The translations under genes and the position numbers were made by a program. From G965207335 sp965207335 (GTDB lineage Bacteria > Pseudomonadota > Gammaproteobacteria > PS1 > Pseudothioglobaceae), in contig OZ242267.1 of assembly GCA_965207335.1 (NCBI GenBank), positions 1,364,001 through 1,428,000 of the forward strand: a DNA stretch of 64,000 nt, written 5' to 3'. This document shows positions 8,368 to 16,700 of this stretch, one piece after another. The notes under the pieces were generated by a model that was not told the origin of the DNA, ran no database searches, and saw only the letters and a program-made list of their open reading frames with translations. Every line of letters begins with the position of its first letter. The first letter of the stretch is position 1.

Positions 8368-10095
8368 TCAATATATATTACACATTCTTTTATCTTCTTT
8401 ATAAGGAAAAACATCTATAATTTCATTATTTGTTAAACTTTTTTGTACTTTTTGCCAATACTTAGGGTCTAATAAATCCTTGTGATATTTTAAAAATGCC
8501 TCTTTTATCTCTTTTTTAAAGAAAAGAAAATTACCAAATTCCTCTGGAAAAACATCATTAGGTGCTACATAATACCAAGGCTCTGCTGACATCTCATCTT
8601 CAATACTCTGTGGCTCTGGTATCTTTCTAAAATTTAACTCACTCATAGTGGTTATTTCATCATAATCATAGAATACTACTTGATTTTGTCTAGTAATACC
8701 AAAATTTTTAAATAGCATATCCCCGGGGAAAATATTAGCACGAATTAACTCTTTAATAGCAATTCCATAGTGTTTTATAACTCTATCTATCTCTTCTTTA
8801 CTTGCTTCTTGTAAGTGAATATCTAGTGGTTTCATTCTTTTTTCTACATATAAGTGTTTGATAATTAGCAAATCACCAACAAACTCAAGACTTGATGGTG
8901 CAACATCTTGTAGCTCTTTCAACAAATTTTTATTAATTTTATCAATAGGAAATGCAACATTGGAAAACTCCCAAGTATCAGCTAAACGCCCTATACGGTC
9001 ATGATTTTTAACTATGCTATATTTATTTTTAATATCTTCTCTGCTAGTATTTTTAGAGGGTTCAAAATGATCTCTTATCAGTTTAAATACATAAGGATAA
9101 ACTGGAAAAGTAAAAACTGCCATTACCATGCCTTTTACACCTGGGGCAACTTTCAGTTTATAATCTGTGGTTTTAACATGCTTTAAAAACATTCTGTAAA
9201 GCAAGGTTTTACCTTGTTTATGAAAGCCAATAGCACTATATAAATCAGCCTTATTTTTACTTGGCAAAATACTTAAAAGAAAATCAACAATTGCCGCTGG
9301 CACCTCAGTTTTAACCATAAAATATGCCCTAGTAAAACTAAAAACCTTTGATATATCATTACGACTCATTAAAAGTGCATCAACATATAGCCCTTTGTCT
9401 TTATCATTAAGTATGACAATGCATAATGGCTTAGTGTAAAAAATAGTGGTTATTCTGCCTATTATATAAACAGCCTTATTTCTAAAAAATGGCTCTTTTA
9501 TTATTTCAATTTCAAAGCTATCTACTTCATTAATCCTATTAGTTTTTTTAAATTCTAATTGTAGTCTTTTAATATCTCTTTTAAAGTCTATGTATTTACA
9601 TTTTAAATTTATAAAATTTAAAATTTGCTCAAAGCATTTATCAATATTTTCTTTATCCACACGAAAGCCATGGATTACAGGATTATCAAGGTCAATATCA
9701 GCACTATCGACACTAGGCTTAACAAAAATAAAATTATTATTGTAAAACTTTTTATCAAACAAACTACAAAATACAGAATTAAAAAAAGTTTCTGCTAGCT
9801 CTGGCTGTTTTTTATTGTAAAGTAGATTGGTATAATTACGCTTAATTTTATGCCATAACTCTTCGTTACAACTATCCAATTTATAGTTTTGTTTTAACTC
9901 ACTGACACTCTCTTTAATCCTCTTGTCATAGAGGTAAATACGCTTTTTAGACATTTTGGCAGTTTCTTGCCAATTAGCTACCTCAAAGCATTTTTTGGCT
10001 TTAAATGTTAGCTCTTGAAATATTCTAAAATGCCTATCAAAATTACTTATTATACTTTTCGCAATATCATTACTAAGAGTATCTTTTTTTTGCAT
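8368..10095 (-). CDS. aceK: isocitrate dehydrogenase kinase/phosphatase
   Basis: A 575-residue AceK (E. coli 578). The bifunctional enzyme phosphorylates isocitrate dehydrogenase to divert isocitrate into the glyoxylate shunt, and reverses this. Recognisable blocks are APGVKGMVMAVFTFP (ATP-binding loop, about residues 318-332), the motif KNHDRIGRLADTWEFSNVAFP, and the C-terminal YDYDEITTM kinase-like segment with NDVFPEEF following. It is downstream of aceA on the same strand. A MITE (10101-10207) sits directly before its ATG: the AAAGG of the inverted end lies nine bases upstream and is the only good ribosome binding site, so the element may now set its translation. Confidence 0.96.
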   Translation of the reverse strand: MQKKDTLSNDIAKSIISNFDRHFRIFQELTFKAKKCFEVANWQETAKMSKKRIYLYDKRIKESVSELKQNYKLDSCNEELWHKIKRNYTNLLYNKKQPELAETFFNSVFCSLFDKKFYNNNFIFVKPSVDSADIDLDNPVIHGFRVDKENIDKCFEQILNFINLKCKYIDFKRDIKRLQLEFKKTNRINEVDSFEIEIIKEPFFRNKAVYIIGRITTIFYTKPLCIVILNDKDKGLYVDALLMSRNDISKVFSFTRAYFMVKTEVPAAIVDFLLSILPSKNKADLYSAIGFHKQGKTLLYRMFLKHVKTTDYKLKVAPGVKGMVMAVFTFPVYPYVFKLIRDHFEPSKNTSREDIKNKYSIVKNHDRIGRLADTWEFSNVAFPIDKINKNLLKELQDVAPSSLEFVGDLLIIKHLYVEKRMKPLDIHLQEASKEEIDRVIKHYGIAIKELIRANIFPGDMLFKNFGITRQNQVVFYDYDEITTMSELNFRKIPEPQSIEDEMSAEPWYYVAPNDVFPEEFGNFLFFKKEIKEAFLKYHKDLLDPKYWQKVQKSLTNNEIIDVFPYKEDKRMCNIY

Positions 10096-10100
10096 TTATG

Positions 10101-10207
10101 GAGACCTTTGCATAAATAGGGGTGATTAGCAAAAATTCAATTTTTGCTTAATGTAAGTGAGTAGAAAGCGGGGTTCTGATGATTATTCATATTTATGCAA
10201 AGGTCTC
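10101..10207. mobile_element. MITE family B, internally deleted copy (aceA-aceK gap)
   Basis: Begins GAGACCTTTGCATAAAT and ends with the exact inverted complement ATTTATGCAAAGGTCTC. It is flanked by the 5-bp duplication TTATG (10096-10100 and 10208-10212). At 107 bp it lacks the middle of the usual 160-bp element. It encodes no protein. Its left end provides the AAAGG before the aceK start. Confidence 0.92.
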
Positions 10208-10223
10208 TTATGGTAAAATTATA

Positions 10224-11528
10224 TTAAAATTGCTCTTCTTCTGTTGAGCCAGTAAGTGCGGTTACAGATGATTGTCCACCTTGGATAATGTTAGTAACAT
10301 CATCAAAATACCCAGCACCAACCTCTTGTTGGTGTGCAGTAAAACTATAACCTTTATCTGTTGCTTGAAATTCTTTTTCTTGCACTTTTTCTACATAATG
10401 TTTCATACCCTCGCCTTTGGCATAATCATACGATAAGTCAAACATGTTATACCACATACTATGAATACCAGCCAAAGTAATAAATTGATATTTATAGCCA
10501 TAACTAGCAATTTTTTCTTGAAAACTTACTATATCACTATCTGATAAATTTTTCTTCCAATTAAATGATGGTGAGCAATTATAAGCTAGTATTTGTTCTG
10601 GATTTTCTTTTTTTACAGCTTGGGCAAACTCAAGGGCAAAACCTAAGTCTGGTTTACCAGTTTCACACCATATTAAGTCTGCATAAGGGGCATAAGCAAT
10701 TCCTCTTGAAATCGCTTGTTCTAAGCCATTTTTTACCCTAAAAAATCCTTCTGCTGTTCGTTTTCCTGTCAAAAATGGACGGTCATTATCATCAATATCA
10801 GAAGTAAGTAAAGAGGCTGCCTCAGCATCTGTTCTAGCTAGTAAAACCGTAGATACTCCCATTACATCAGCTGCAAGTCTTGCTGCTGTTAATTTTTGTA
10901 TCGCTTCTGCTGTTGGTACTAAAACCTTACCACCCATATGTCCGCATTTTTTAACTGCGGCTAATTGGTCTTCAAAATGAACACCAGCAGCTCCACTTGT
11001 AATCATACTCTTCATTAGCTCAAAAGCATTTAATACCCCACCAAACCCCGCTTCTGCATCTGCTACAATGGGTAAAAAATAATCTATATATTTTTTATCG
11101 CCTTCTTCAATACCTTTTGCCCACTGAATTTCATCGGCTCTTTTAAAGGTGTTATTAATTCTTCTTACCATATCTGGGACAGAATTATAAGCATATAATG
11201 ATTGGTCTGGATACATGGTCTCGGAGCTATTACCATCAGCTGCTACTTGCCAACCAGATAAATAAATAGCCTCAATACCTGCCTTTGCCTGTTGCATGGC
11301 TTGACCTGCTGTTATAGCACCTAAAGAATTAACATAGCCTTTTTTGGCACCGCCATTTATTAAATCCCATAATTTTATAGCACCTCTTTGTGCTAGTGTG
11401 TGCTCAATTTTTAGAGAACCACTTAATTTCACAACATTTGCTGGACTATAATTTCTTTTAACATTCTCCCATCTAGGATTATTTTGCCAATCTTGTTTTA
11501 TTGTTGCAATTTTTTGTTGATTATTCAT
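10224..11528 (-). CDS. aceA: isocitrate lyase
   Basis: About 434 residues from the chosen start, the length of E. coli AceA. It splits isocitrate into glyoxylate and succinate, the first step of the glyoxylate shunt. The catalytic signature KKCGHMGGKVLVPT is present near residues 193-206, and the metal-binding DAEAGFGG segment lies before it. The ATG at 11528 (MNNQQKIATIKQDW) fits the family start; an in-frame ATG at 11564 would add 12 residues, but those codons (11551-11566) are a degenerate MITE end (GAGATTTTTGCATAAA), so the longer start is probably accidental. First gene of the aceA-aceK-(glcB) set. Confidence 0.96.
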   Translation of the reverse strand: MNNQQKIATIKQDWQNNPRWENVKRNYSPANVVKLSGSLKIEHTLAQRGAIKLWDLINGGAKKGYVNSLGAITAGQAMQQAKAGIEAIYLSGWQVAADGNSSETMYPDQSLYAYNSVPDMVRRINNTFKRADEIQWAKGIEEGDKKYIDYFLPIVADAEAGFGGVLNAFELMKSMITSGAAGVHFEDQLAAVKKCGHMGGKVLVPTAEAIQKLTAARLAADVMGVSTVLLARTDAEAASLLTSDIDDNDRPFLTGKRTAEGFFRVKNGLEQAISRGIAYAPYADLIWCETGKPDLGFALEFAQAVKKENPEQILAYNCSPSFNWKKNLSDSDIVSFQEKIASYGYKYQFITLAGIHSMWYNMFDLSYDYAKGEGMKHYVEKVQEKEFQATDKGYSFTAHQQEVGAGYFDDVTNIIQGGQSSVTALTGSTEEEQF

Positions 11529-11550
11529 TTTAACTACCATTTTATTGTTT

Positions 11551-11566
11551 AGAGATTTTTGCATAA
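11551..11566. mobile_element. solo degenerate MITE end upstream of aceA
   Basis: GAGATTTTTGCATAAA differs from the MITE family B terminus at two positions. No partner end is near, so this is a remnant or a chance match. It lies in the aceA leader. Confidence 0.4.
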
Positions 11567-11699
11567 AAAATAAATTATACCACTGTAATTTAAGGTTTTA
11601 GTCCCATAAAAACTATTTAATGCTACTTAAAACAGAATTTTACTTAAAATGTAGTATACTAGCTATTATATTTAAAAATAAAATATTAAAATACCTATT

Positions 11700-12200
11700 A
11701 TGAGTAAAAAATATAGAAGGATAGTTTTACAAATAGTACTTGTTATAATAGCAATTATTTTTATTAGATTTTACCAACAACAAGGCATAGCAACAGAGTT
11801 AGCCCCTACCTTTATTAGTAACAGCATTAATGATAAACAAATTGCTTTAACTACTAATGAAAATAATGCTAGTTTGGTGCATTTTTGGGCTACTTGGTGT
11901 GGTATTTGTGCTTTGGAAAATAGTAATATCCAAAATATTATCAAAGACTCTAATTATAATATTATCAATATTGCTTGGCAATCTGGGAATAATGAACAAC
12001 TAATAAAATACGCCGAAGACAATAATTTAGATATTAATACAATTATTAATGATCAATACGGCACTCTTGCTAATGCTTATGGAGTAAGTGCAACGCCTAG
12101 TAGTTTTATTATTGATAAACAGGGTAATATTAAATTTATTGAAATAGGCTACACCACAGAATTAGGGTTAAGATTAAGATTGTGGTGGGCTAATTTGTGA
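11700..12200 (+). CDS. membrane-anchored thioredoxin-like protein (TlpA/ScsD type)
   Basis: A 166-residue protein with one N-terminal membrane segment (about residues 8-24) followed by a thioredoxin fold facing the periplasm. The redox motif is WCGIC in the context HFWATWCGICALE (about residues 61-73), and the cis-proline is in SATPSSFIID. The C-terminal GYTTELGLRLRLWWA resembles ScsD-type protein disulfide oxidoreductases. Likely role: thiol-disulfide exchange in the periplasm, for instance cytochrome maturation or metal stress; which one is not shown. Its stop is followed at once by a MITE (12202) and then ung on the same strand. Confidence 0.85.
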   Translation: MSKKYRRIVLQIVLVIIAIIFIRFYQQQGIATELAPTFISNSINDKQIALTTNENNASLVHFWATWCGICALENSNIQNIIKDSNYNIINIAWQSGNNEQLIKYAEDNNLDINTIINDQYGTLANAYGVSATPSSFIIDKQGNIKFIEIGYTTELGLRLRLWWANL

Positions 12201-12201
12201 T

Positions 12202-12363
12202 GAGACCTTTGCATAAATATGAATAATCATCAAAAGCCCACTTTTCACCAACTTAGCAATTTTTTAAACCCAGCCTTAGCCCTGCTAGGACAAAGTTTAA
12301 TAAAATCACTAATTCGGCAAAAATTGAATTTTTGCTAATCACCACCATTTATGCAAAGGTATC
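12202..12363. mobile_element. MITE family B, full-length copy upstream of ung
   Basis: 162 bp with inverted ends GAGACCTTTGCATAAAT and ATTTATGCAAAGGTATC, flanked by near-identical 5-bp sequences GTGAT and ATGAT. The second of these contains the ung start codon. The interior is self-complementary (a GCAAAAATTGAATTTTTGC palindrome near the right end). No coding capacity. The AAAGG of its right end is four bases before the ung ATG. Confidence 0.92.
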
Positions 12364-13038
12364 ATGATAAATAAACTTAATTTAGGGGATTGGGAACCAT
12401 ATTTGCAAAATGAGTTTAAAGAAAACTATATGCAAAACTTAAAAATATTTTTACAACAGCAAAAAAAACAAAAAAAACTAATTTTTCCAGAAACAAAACG
12501 CTGGTTTTATGCTTTTGAAACAACCCAATTAGCAAGATTAAAAGTAGTTATAGTAGGGCAAGATCCTTATCCAACACCAGGGAATGCTAACGGACTTTGC
12601 TTTTCAGTACAAGATGGGGTAGCTTTGCCTGCTTCTTTAAAAAATATTTTTGCAGAAATAACCCAAGATATTGGACTTAAAATGCCAAAGTACGGCAATT
12701 TAGAGCATTGGGCAAAACAAGGAATTTTATTATTAAATAGTGTTTTAACTGTTAATTGTCATAATTCTGGCTCACACCAAAATCAAGGCTGGGAGAGGTT
12801 TACCGATAAAGTTATAAGTATCATAAGCAAGCAAAAAAATAATATTGTATTCTTATTGTGGGGCAATTATGCACAAAAAAAATGCCATAATATTGATGAA
12901 AAAAAGCACCTAATACTAACATCAGCACATCCATCACCATTATCTGCACACAGAGGTTTTTTTGGCTGTAAGCACTTCTCAAAAACTAATAAATATCTAC
13001 GCAAACACAATATAAAAGAGATAGCGTGGCAATTTTAA
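12364..13038 (+). CDS. ung: uracil-DNA glycosylase (family 1)
   Basis: A 224-residue Ung (E. coli 229), which removes uracil from DNA to start base excision repair. The catalytic water-activating loop GQDPYPTPGNANGLCFSV (about residues 65-82) and the minor-groove loop AHPSPLSAHRGFFG with its histidine (about residues 188-201) are intact. The ATG follows a MITE directly, with AAAGG-TATC-ATG as the ribosome binding context, so its translation signal is element-derived. It overlaps pdxB by 13 bp and is probably cotranscribed with it. Confidence 0.96.
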   Translation: MINKLNLGDWEPYLQNEFKENYMQNLKIFLQQQKKQKKLIFPETKRWFYAFETTQLARLKVVIVGQDPYPTPGNANGLCFSVQDGVALPASLKNIFAEITQDIGLKMPKYGNLEHWAKQGILLLNSVLTVNCHNSGSHQNQGWERFTDKVISIISKQKNNIVFLLWGNYAQKKCHNIDEKKHLILTSAHPSPLSAHRGFFGCKHFSKTNKYLRKHNIKEIAWQF

Positions 13039-14078
13039 AATTAGTAATTGATGATACAATTTATATGCTTAGTGATATTTTTGCTTCTTTTGGCAAAATT
13101 ACCGCAGTAACAGGCACTAGTATTGATAATAAAATCTTAATAGCTACAAAGGCTGATATTTTAATAGTTCGTTCTAGGACTAAGGTTAATAAAAGATTAT
13201 TACAAAATACTAATGTTAAATTTGTCGGCAGTGCTGTTTCTGGCTTAGAACATATTGACATTGATTATTTAACGCAAAATAACATAACATTTGCACACGC
13301 TAAAGGCTCAAATGCAAACTCTGTGGCAGAATATGTTATTGCTAATTTAGTAAATTTAGCTTATGATTTTAACTTTAATTTGGCTGATAAAACTATGGCT
13401 ATAATTGGTGTTGGCTGTGTTGGTAGAGCTTTGGTGCAAAAAGCTAAGACACTTAATATTAAATTATTACTAAATGACCCAATAAGAGCAGAATTAGAGG
13501 GAAGTAGTAACTTTGTAAGTCTAAATACTGCACTACAAGCTGATATTATTAGTTTTCACACCCCACTTACTAAAACAGAAAAACATCCAAGTTATAAATT
13601 ACTAAATAAACATAATTTTAATAATATTAATGATAATTCTATCATTATAAATAGTGCTAGAGGCGGAGTAATTGATGAGGATATATGGCAAAATACTAAA
13701 ACTTTAGCAAATATTATTGACTGTTGGAGTAATGAGCCAAATATTAACAAAAACTTATTAAATAGTGCTTACTTAGGAACACCACACATAGCAGGGCATT
13801 CAGTTGATGCAAAATTTAATGGTAGTTTTATGATTTATAAGGCTTTGTGTGAGTTTTTACAAGTGCCTTTCTATGATGATAGCAATAATTTACTAAATAT
13901 AAAAAGAAAATCCTTAACAACTAGTAATTTAAAAGATAGTATTAATGCAGTATATGATTTTAATAATGACTTCAAAGCACTAAAAGACAATAACTTTGAA
14001 AATTACAGAAGAAACTACCCAAAACGCTACGAATGGCAAAATTTTAATAATAAATACTTACAAAAATTAACTAATTAA
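13026..14078 (+). CDS. pdxB: erythronate-4-phosphate dehydrogenase
   Basis: A 350-residue D-2-hydroxyacid dehydrogenase (E. coli PdxB 378) of the pyridoxal phosphate pathway. Evidence: the segment VKFVGSAVSGLEHIDIDYL, followed by GSNANSVAEYVIANL, and the Rossmann motif AIIGVGCVGRALVQKA; the substrate-binding arginine is in INSARGGVID, and the catalytic histidine in GTPHIAGHS. The SAVSG and GSNANSVAEY wording distinguishes PdxB from SerA-type relatives. The start is a GTG overlapping the ung 3' end. It ends 8 bp inside the convergent small secreted-protein gene. It is somewhat short at the C-terminus but ends naturally. Confidence 0.9.
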   Translation: MAILKLVIDDTIYMLSDIFASFGKITAVTGTSIDNKILIATKADILIVRSRTKVNKRLLQNTNVKFVGSAVSGLEHIDIDYLTQNNITFAHAKGSNANSVAEYVIANLVNLAYDFNFNLADKTMAIIGVGCVGRALVQKAKTLNIKLLLNDPIRAELEGSSNFVSLNTALQADIISFHTPLTKTEKHPSYKLLNKHNFNNINDNSIIINSARGGVIDEDIWQNTKTLANIIDCWSNEPNINKNLLNSAYLGTPHIAGHSVDAKFNGSFMIYKALCEFLQVPFYDDSNNLLNIKRKSLTTSNLKDSINAVYDFNNDFKALKDNNFENYRRNYPKRYEWQNFNNKYLQKLTN

Positions 14079-14319
14079 CATCATCAAAGCCGGGAATATG
14101 TTTAGAGACAATCTCTATTTTTTTCACCCTTTTATCACAACTACCATGCTCTTCTATTCTAGTAACAATTCGCTCCACACATTCTGTAATATCTTCACAT
14201 TGCCAAGAAATTACTGATGATTTCTCATCTGCTAAGGTAACAGTTAATATGGCACCAGAGATAGTGTATTTAGATATTGATAATAACAATATTAAAATAA
14301 TTATTTGTAATTTTTTCAT
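14071..14319 (-). CDS. small secreted protein of unknown function
   Basis: An 82-residue product starting MKKLQIIILILLLSISKY, a Sec signal peptide with basic start and hydrophobic core, followed by about 60 residues that contain three cysteines (WQCEDITECVERIV and GSCDKRV). I chose the ATG at 14319 because of the signal peptide; an upstream ATG at 14334 adds MCIIA. I do not recognise a family. It is convergent with pdxB (8-bp overlap) and lies directly downstream, on the same strand, of the NHLP precursor array, separated by 160 bp without a gene. A link with the array is possible but only by position. Confidence 0.6.
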   Translation of the reverse strand: MKKLQIIILILLLSISKYTISGAILTVTLADEKSSVISWQCEDITECVERIVTRIEEHGSCDKRVKKIEIVSKHIPGFDDVN

Positions 14320-14495
14320 TGCTATAATGCACATTTATATTAAAGTATGATTATATAATGATATAATGATATTGTCAAGCATTTTTACACAATAATTTAC
14401 AAAAAATAAAGATAATAAGTTGTAAACTATTATAAGGAATAACCTATAATAATTATATTTTTAGCTAAGACAATAATCAACCTACCAAATAATTA

Positions 14496-14831
14496 TTATT
14501 TGCTACTAGCTGTACCCCAACTGCCAGCACTTGAAACACTTGATATTAATGTCCCTACTGTGCCAACAGTAGATGCTGTGCTAACACCATCGCTAATACC
14601 ATTAAGAACACCAGCGGCTCTTATTGTACCTAACTTAGTAAAATCTGTATCATGATTAGCATCAGGAAAAACAACATACACTGTATTTTTAGTATTGGTT
14701 TTAACAACAATTTTTATATCTTGTGTGTCATTGTTGCTAAACAATTCAACTATATGTTTTTTAGGGTCTTTTCTTAATTGTGAACGAAACGATTTGTCGG
14801 ATAACTTTTCTAATTGATTTATTTTTTCCAT
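14496..14831 (-). CDS. NHLP-leader RiPP precursor peptide, paralogue 1
   Basis: 111 residues. Residues 12-56 read as a nitrile-hydratase-alpha-like leader: DKSFRSQLRKDPKKHIVELF, then DIKIVVKTNTKNTVYVVFP, the alternating beta pattern found in NHLP leaders of ribosomal natural products. Next comes DTDFTKLGTIRAAG, a boundary segment shared by all paralogues, and a core of about 38 residues made almost only of Ser, Thr, Gly, Val and Ala, including TASTVGTVGT and SSAGSWGTASSK. It has no cysteine, which argues against lanthionine formation. A ribosome binding site (AAGGAGT) precedes the ATG. Last unit of the array in the direction of transcription. No modifying enzyme is near. Known: NHLP leaders guide such enzymes. 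Inferred: this is a modified peptide precursor. Confidence 0.75.
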   Translation of the reverse strand: MEKINQLEKLSDKSFRSQLRKDPKKHIVELFSNNDTQDIKIVVKTNTKNTVYVVFPDANHDTDFTKLGTIRAAGVLNGISDGVSTASTVGTVGTLISSVSSAGSWGTASSK

Positions 14832-15067
14832 TTTAACTCCTTATATTAATAAAAAATGTATAACCACTTACCAATTACCATTATAGTTAAACATAATGCT
14901 AATTAAATATATATGTTTATATAATATACAGTTTGCTTGTTTACACTTTATTGAAATTGTAATGATGATTATATCTTTGGTAAAAGAATATCATATATTT
15001 TTTGTTATTATATGATAATCTAATAACCAACCTACCAATACGGCTATTATTTACTACTAGCTATGCA

Positions 15068-15394
15068 TCAACGGCCTAAATTATTAGTTACTACTACTTT
15101 TGTACAACTACTTATAGCTGCACAACCAGCAGTTGATAAACTTGTTATAAGTGTTCCTACTGTGCCATAACTATGATAAGCAGCCGCACTTACTGTATCT
15201 AACATAGCCATATCCATAATAGAACTAGGAAAAACAACATACACTGTATTTTTAGTATTGGTTTTAACAACAATTTCTACATCTTGTGTGTCATTGTTGC
15301 TAAACAACTCAGCTATATGTTTTTTAGGGTCTTTTCTTAATTGTGTACGAAACGATTTGTCAGATAACTTATCTATTTTATTTTCTTCTTTCAT
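15068..15394 (-). CDS. NHLP-leader RiPP precursor peptide, paralogue 2
   Basis: 108 residues. Leader DKSFRTQLRKDPKKHIAELF plus DVEIVVKTNTKNTVYVVFP is nearly identical to paralogues 1 and 3. The boundary is MDMAMLDTVSAAA. The core differs from the others: it starts with AYHSYGTVGTLITSLSTAG and has two cysteines (AGCAAISSC), followed by a more ordinary tail TKVVVTNNLGR. It is the only array member with two cysteines, so a thiol-based crosslink or disulfide is possible here alone. A good ribosome binding site, AAGGAGT, precedes the ATG. Upstream and downstream flanks are copies of those of its neighbours. Confidence 0.75.
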   Translation of the reverse strand: MKEENKIDKLSDKSFRTQLRKDPKKHIAELFSNNDTQDVEIVVKTNTKNTVYVVFPSSIMDMAMLDTVSAAAYHSYGTVGTLITSLSTAGCAAISSCTKVVVTNNLGR

Positions 15395-15552
15395 TTTAAC
15401 TCCTTATGTTAATAAAAAATGTATAACTACTTACTAATTACTATTATAGTTACATATAATGCTAATTAAAGATACATGCTTATTATAGTATATAGTTTAC
15501 TTGTTTACACTTTATTGAAATTGTAACTATAACTATATATTTAGCAAAAGAT

Positions 15553-15580
15553 TATCATATCTTTTTGTTATTATATGATA
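15553..15580 (-). terminator. conserved stem-loop after NHLP precursor genes
   Basis: TATCATAT and ATATGATA form an inverted repeat right after the stop of paralogue 3. Equivalent stem-loops follow paralogue 2 (14990-15017), paralogue 4 (16054-16081) and paralogue 5 (16664-16691). On the minus strand a T-rich tail follows (ATCTTTTGC). A weak terminator or an mRNA 3'-end stabiliser is plausible; which one is not shown. Confidence 0.5.
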
Positions 15581-15589
15581 TTCTAATAA

Positions 15590-15895
15590 TTAAAGGGTAC
15601 TAGCTGTACCACCAGTACTAACAGTTGATACAGTTGATGATAATGATCCTGCTGAGGCAACAGTAGATGCAGTACCAAACGCAGTAGCCGCTTGTACTGA
15701 ACTTAGATCTATATCACTATTAGAATTAGGAAAAACAACATACATCATATTTTTAGTATTAGTTTTAACAACAATTTCTACATCTTGTGTGTCATTGTTG
15801 CTAAACAACTCAGCTATATGTTTTTTAGGGTCTTTTCTTAATTGTGTACGAAACGATTTGTCGGATAACTTTTCTAATTGATTTATTTTTTCCAT
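15590..15895 (-). CDS. NHLP-leader RiPP precursor peptide, paralogue 3
   Basis: 101 residues, the shortest member. Leader as in paralogue 1 (start MEKINQLEKLSDKSFR). The boundary is DIDLSSVQAA, and the core TAFGTASTVASAGSLSSTVS continues with TVSTGGTASTL, entirely Ser/Thr/Ala/Gly/Val/Leu with one Phe and no cysteine. It ends in the same STL tripeptide as paralogue 5, with which it shares most of its core, so the two diverged recently. The ribosome binding site is AAGGAAT, slightly weaker than in the others. Codons for Ser and Thr are varied, so the low complexity is at protein level and not a simple DNA repeat. Confidence 0.75.
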   Translation of the reverse strand: MEKINQLEKLSDKSFRTQLRKDPKKHIAELFSNNDTQDVEIVVKTNTKNMMYVVFPNSNSDIDLSSVQAATAFGTASTVASAGSLSSTVSTVSTGGTASTL

Positions 15896-16084
15896 TTTAA
15901 TTCCTTATATTAATAAAAAATGTATAACCACTTACCAATTACCATTATAGTTAAACATAATGCTAATTAAAGATACATGCTTATTATAGTATATAGTTTA
16001 CTTGTTTACACTTTATTGAAATTGTAATGATGATTATATCTTTTGTAAAAGAATATCATATATTTTTGTTATTATATGATAATC

Positions 16085-16160
16085 TAATAACCAACCTACC
16101 AATACGGCTATTATTTGCTACTAAATATACCTCAACTACCAGCAAGTTGAGGTACTTAAT
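16085..16160 (-). pseudogene. fragment of a further NHLP precursor gene (3' end)
   Basis: The sequence around TTTGCTACTA and CCTCAACTACCAGCA matches the 3' end and trailer of paralogue 1 (14495-14535) but has no start, leader or open frame. Part of it now forms an inverted repeat, CCTCAACT with AGTTGAGG six bases apart, which could act as a hairpin. It reads as the scar of a sixth array unit lost by unequal recombination. Confidence 0.5.
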
Positions 16161-16172
16161 ACAATAACCAAC

Positions 16173-16505
16173 CTAACTTTTATCGTGCACTAAAGAACCA
16201 GCTGTACCCACACTACTAACACTTGATAAAGATGATGTTGCTGTTCCTGCTGAGCTAGCAGTAGATGCTGTGAAAGTAGTACCAGCCGCATTTATTGAAT
16301 TTAGCATAGCCATATCCATATCCATAGTAGAACTAGGAAAAACAACATACACTGTATTTTTAGTATTGGTTTTAACAACAATTTCTATATCTTGCAAATT
16401 ATTATTATTACCAAACAATTTACCTACATGCTGTTTAGGATCACTTCTTAATTGTGTACGAAATGATTTGTCAGATAACTTATTTATTTTATTTTCTTCT
16501 TTCAT
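16173..16505 (-). CDS. NHLP-leader RiPP precursor peptide, paralogue 4
   Basis: 110 residues. Leader MKEENKINKLSDKSFRTQLR, then DPKQHVGKLFGNNNN and DIEIVVKTNTKNTVYVVFP. The boundary is DMDMAMLNSINAAG. The core GTTFTASTASSAGTATSSLS followed by SVSSVGTAGSLVHDKS is Ser/Thr/Gly/Ala rich, without cysteine, and ends in a charged tail. It shares the GKLFGNN leader variant with paralogue 5 and the MDMAML boundary with paralogue 2, which suggests recombination between array members. The ATG has AAGGAGT upstream. A fragment of another precursor 3' end lies just downstream (16085-16160). Confidence 0.75.
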   Translation of the reverse strand: MKEENKINKLSDKSFRTQLRSDPKQHVGKLFGNNNNLQDIEIVVKTNTKNTVYVVFPSSTMDMDMAMLNSINAAGTTFTASTASSAGTATSSLSSVSSVGTAGSLVHDKS

Positions 16506-16700
16506 TTTAACTCCTTATGTTAATAAAAAATGTATAACTACTTACTAATTACTATTATAGTTACATATAATGCTAATTAAAGATATACACTTATTGTAAT
16601 ATATAATTTACTTGTTTACACTTTATTGAAATTGTAACTATAACTATATATTTAGCAAAAGATTATCATATCTTTTTGTTATTATATGATATTCTAATAA

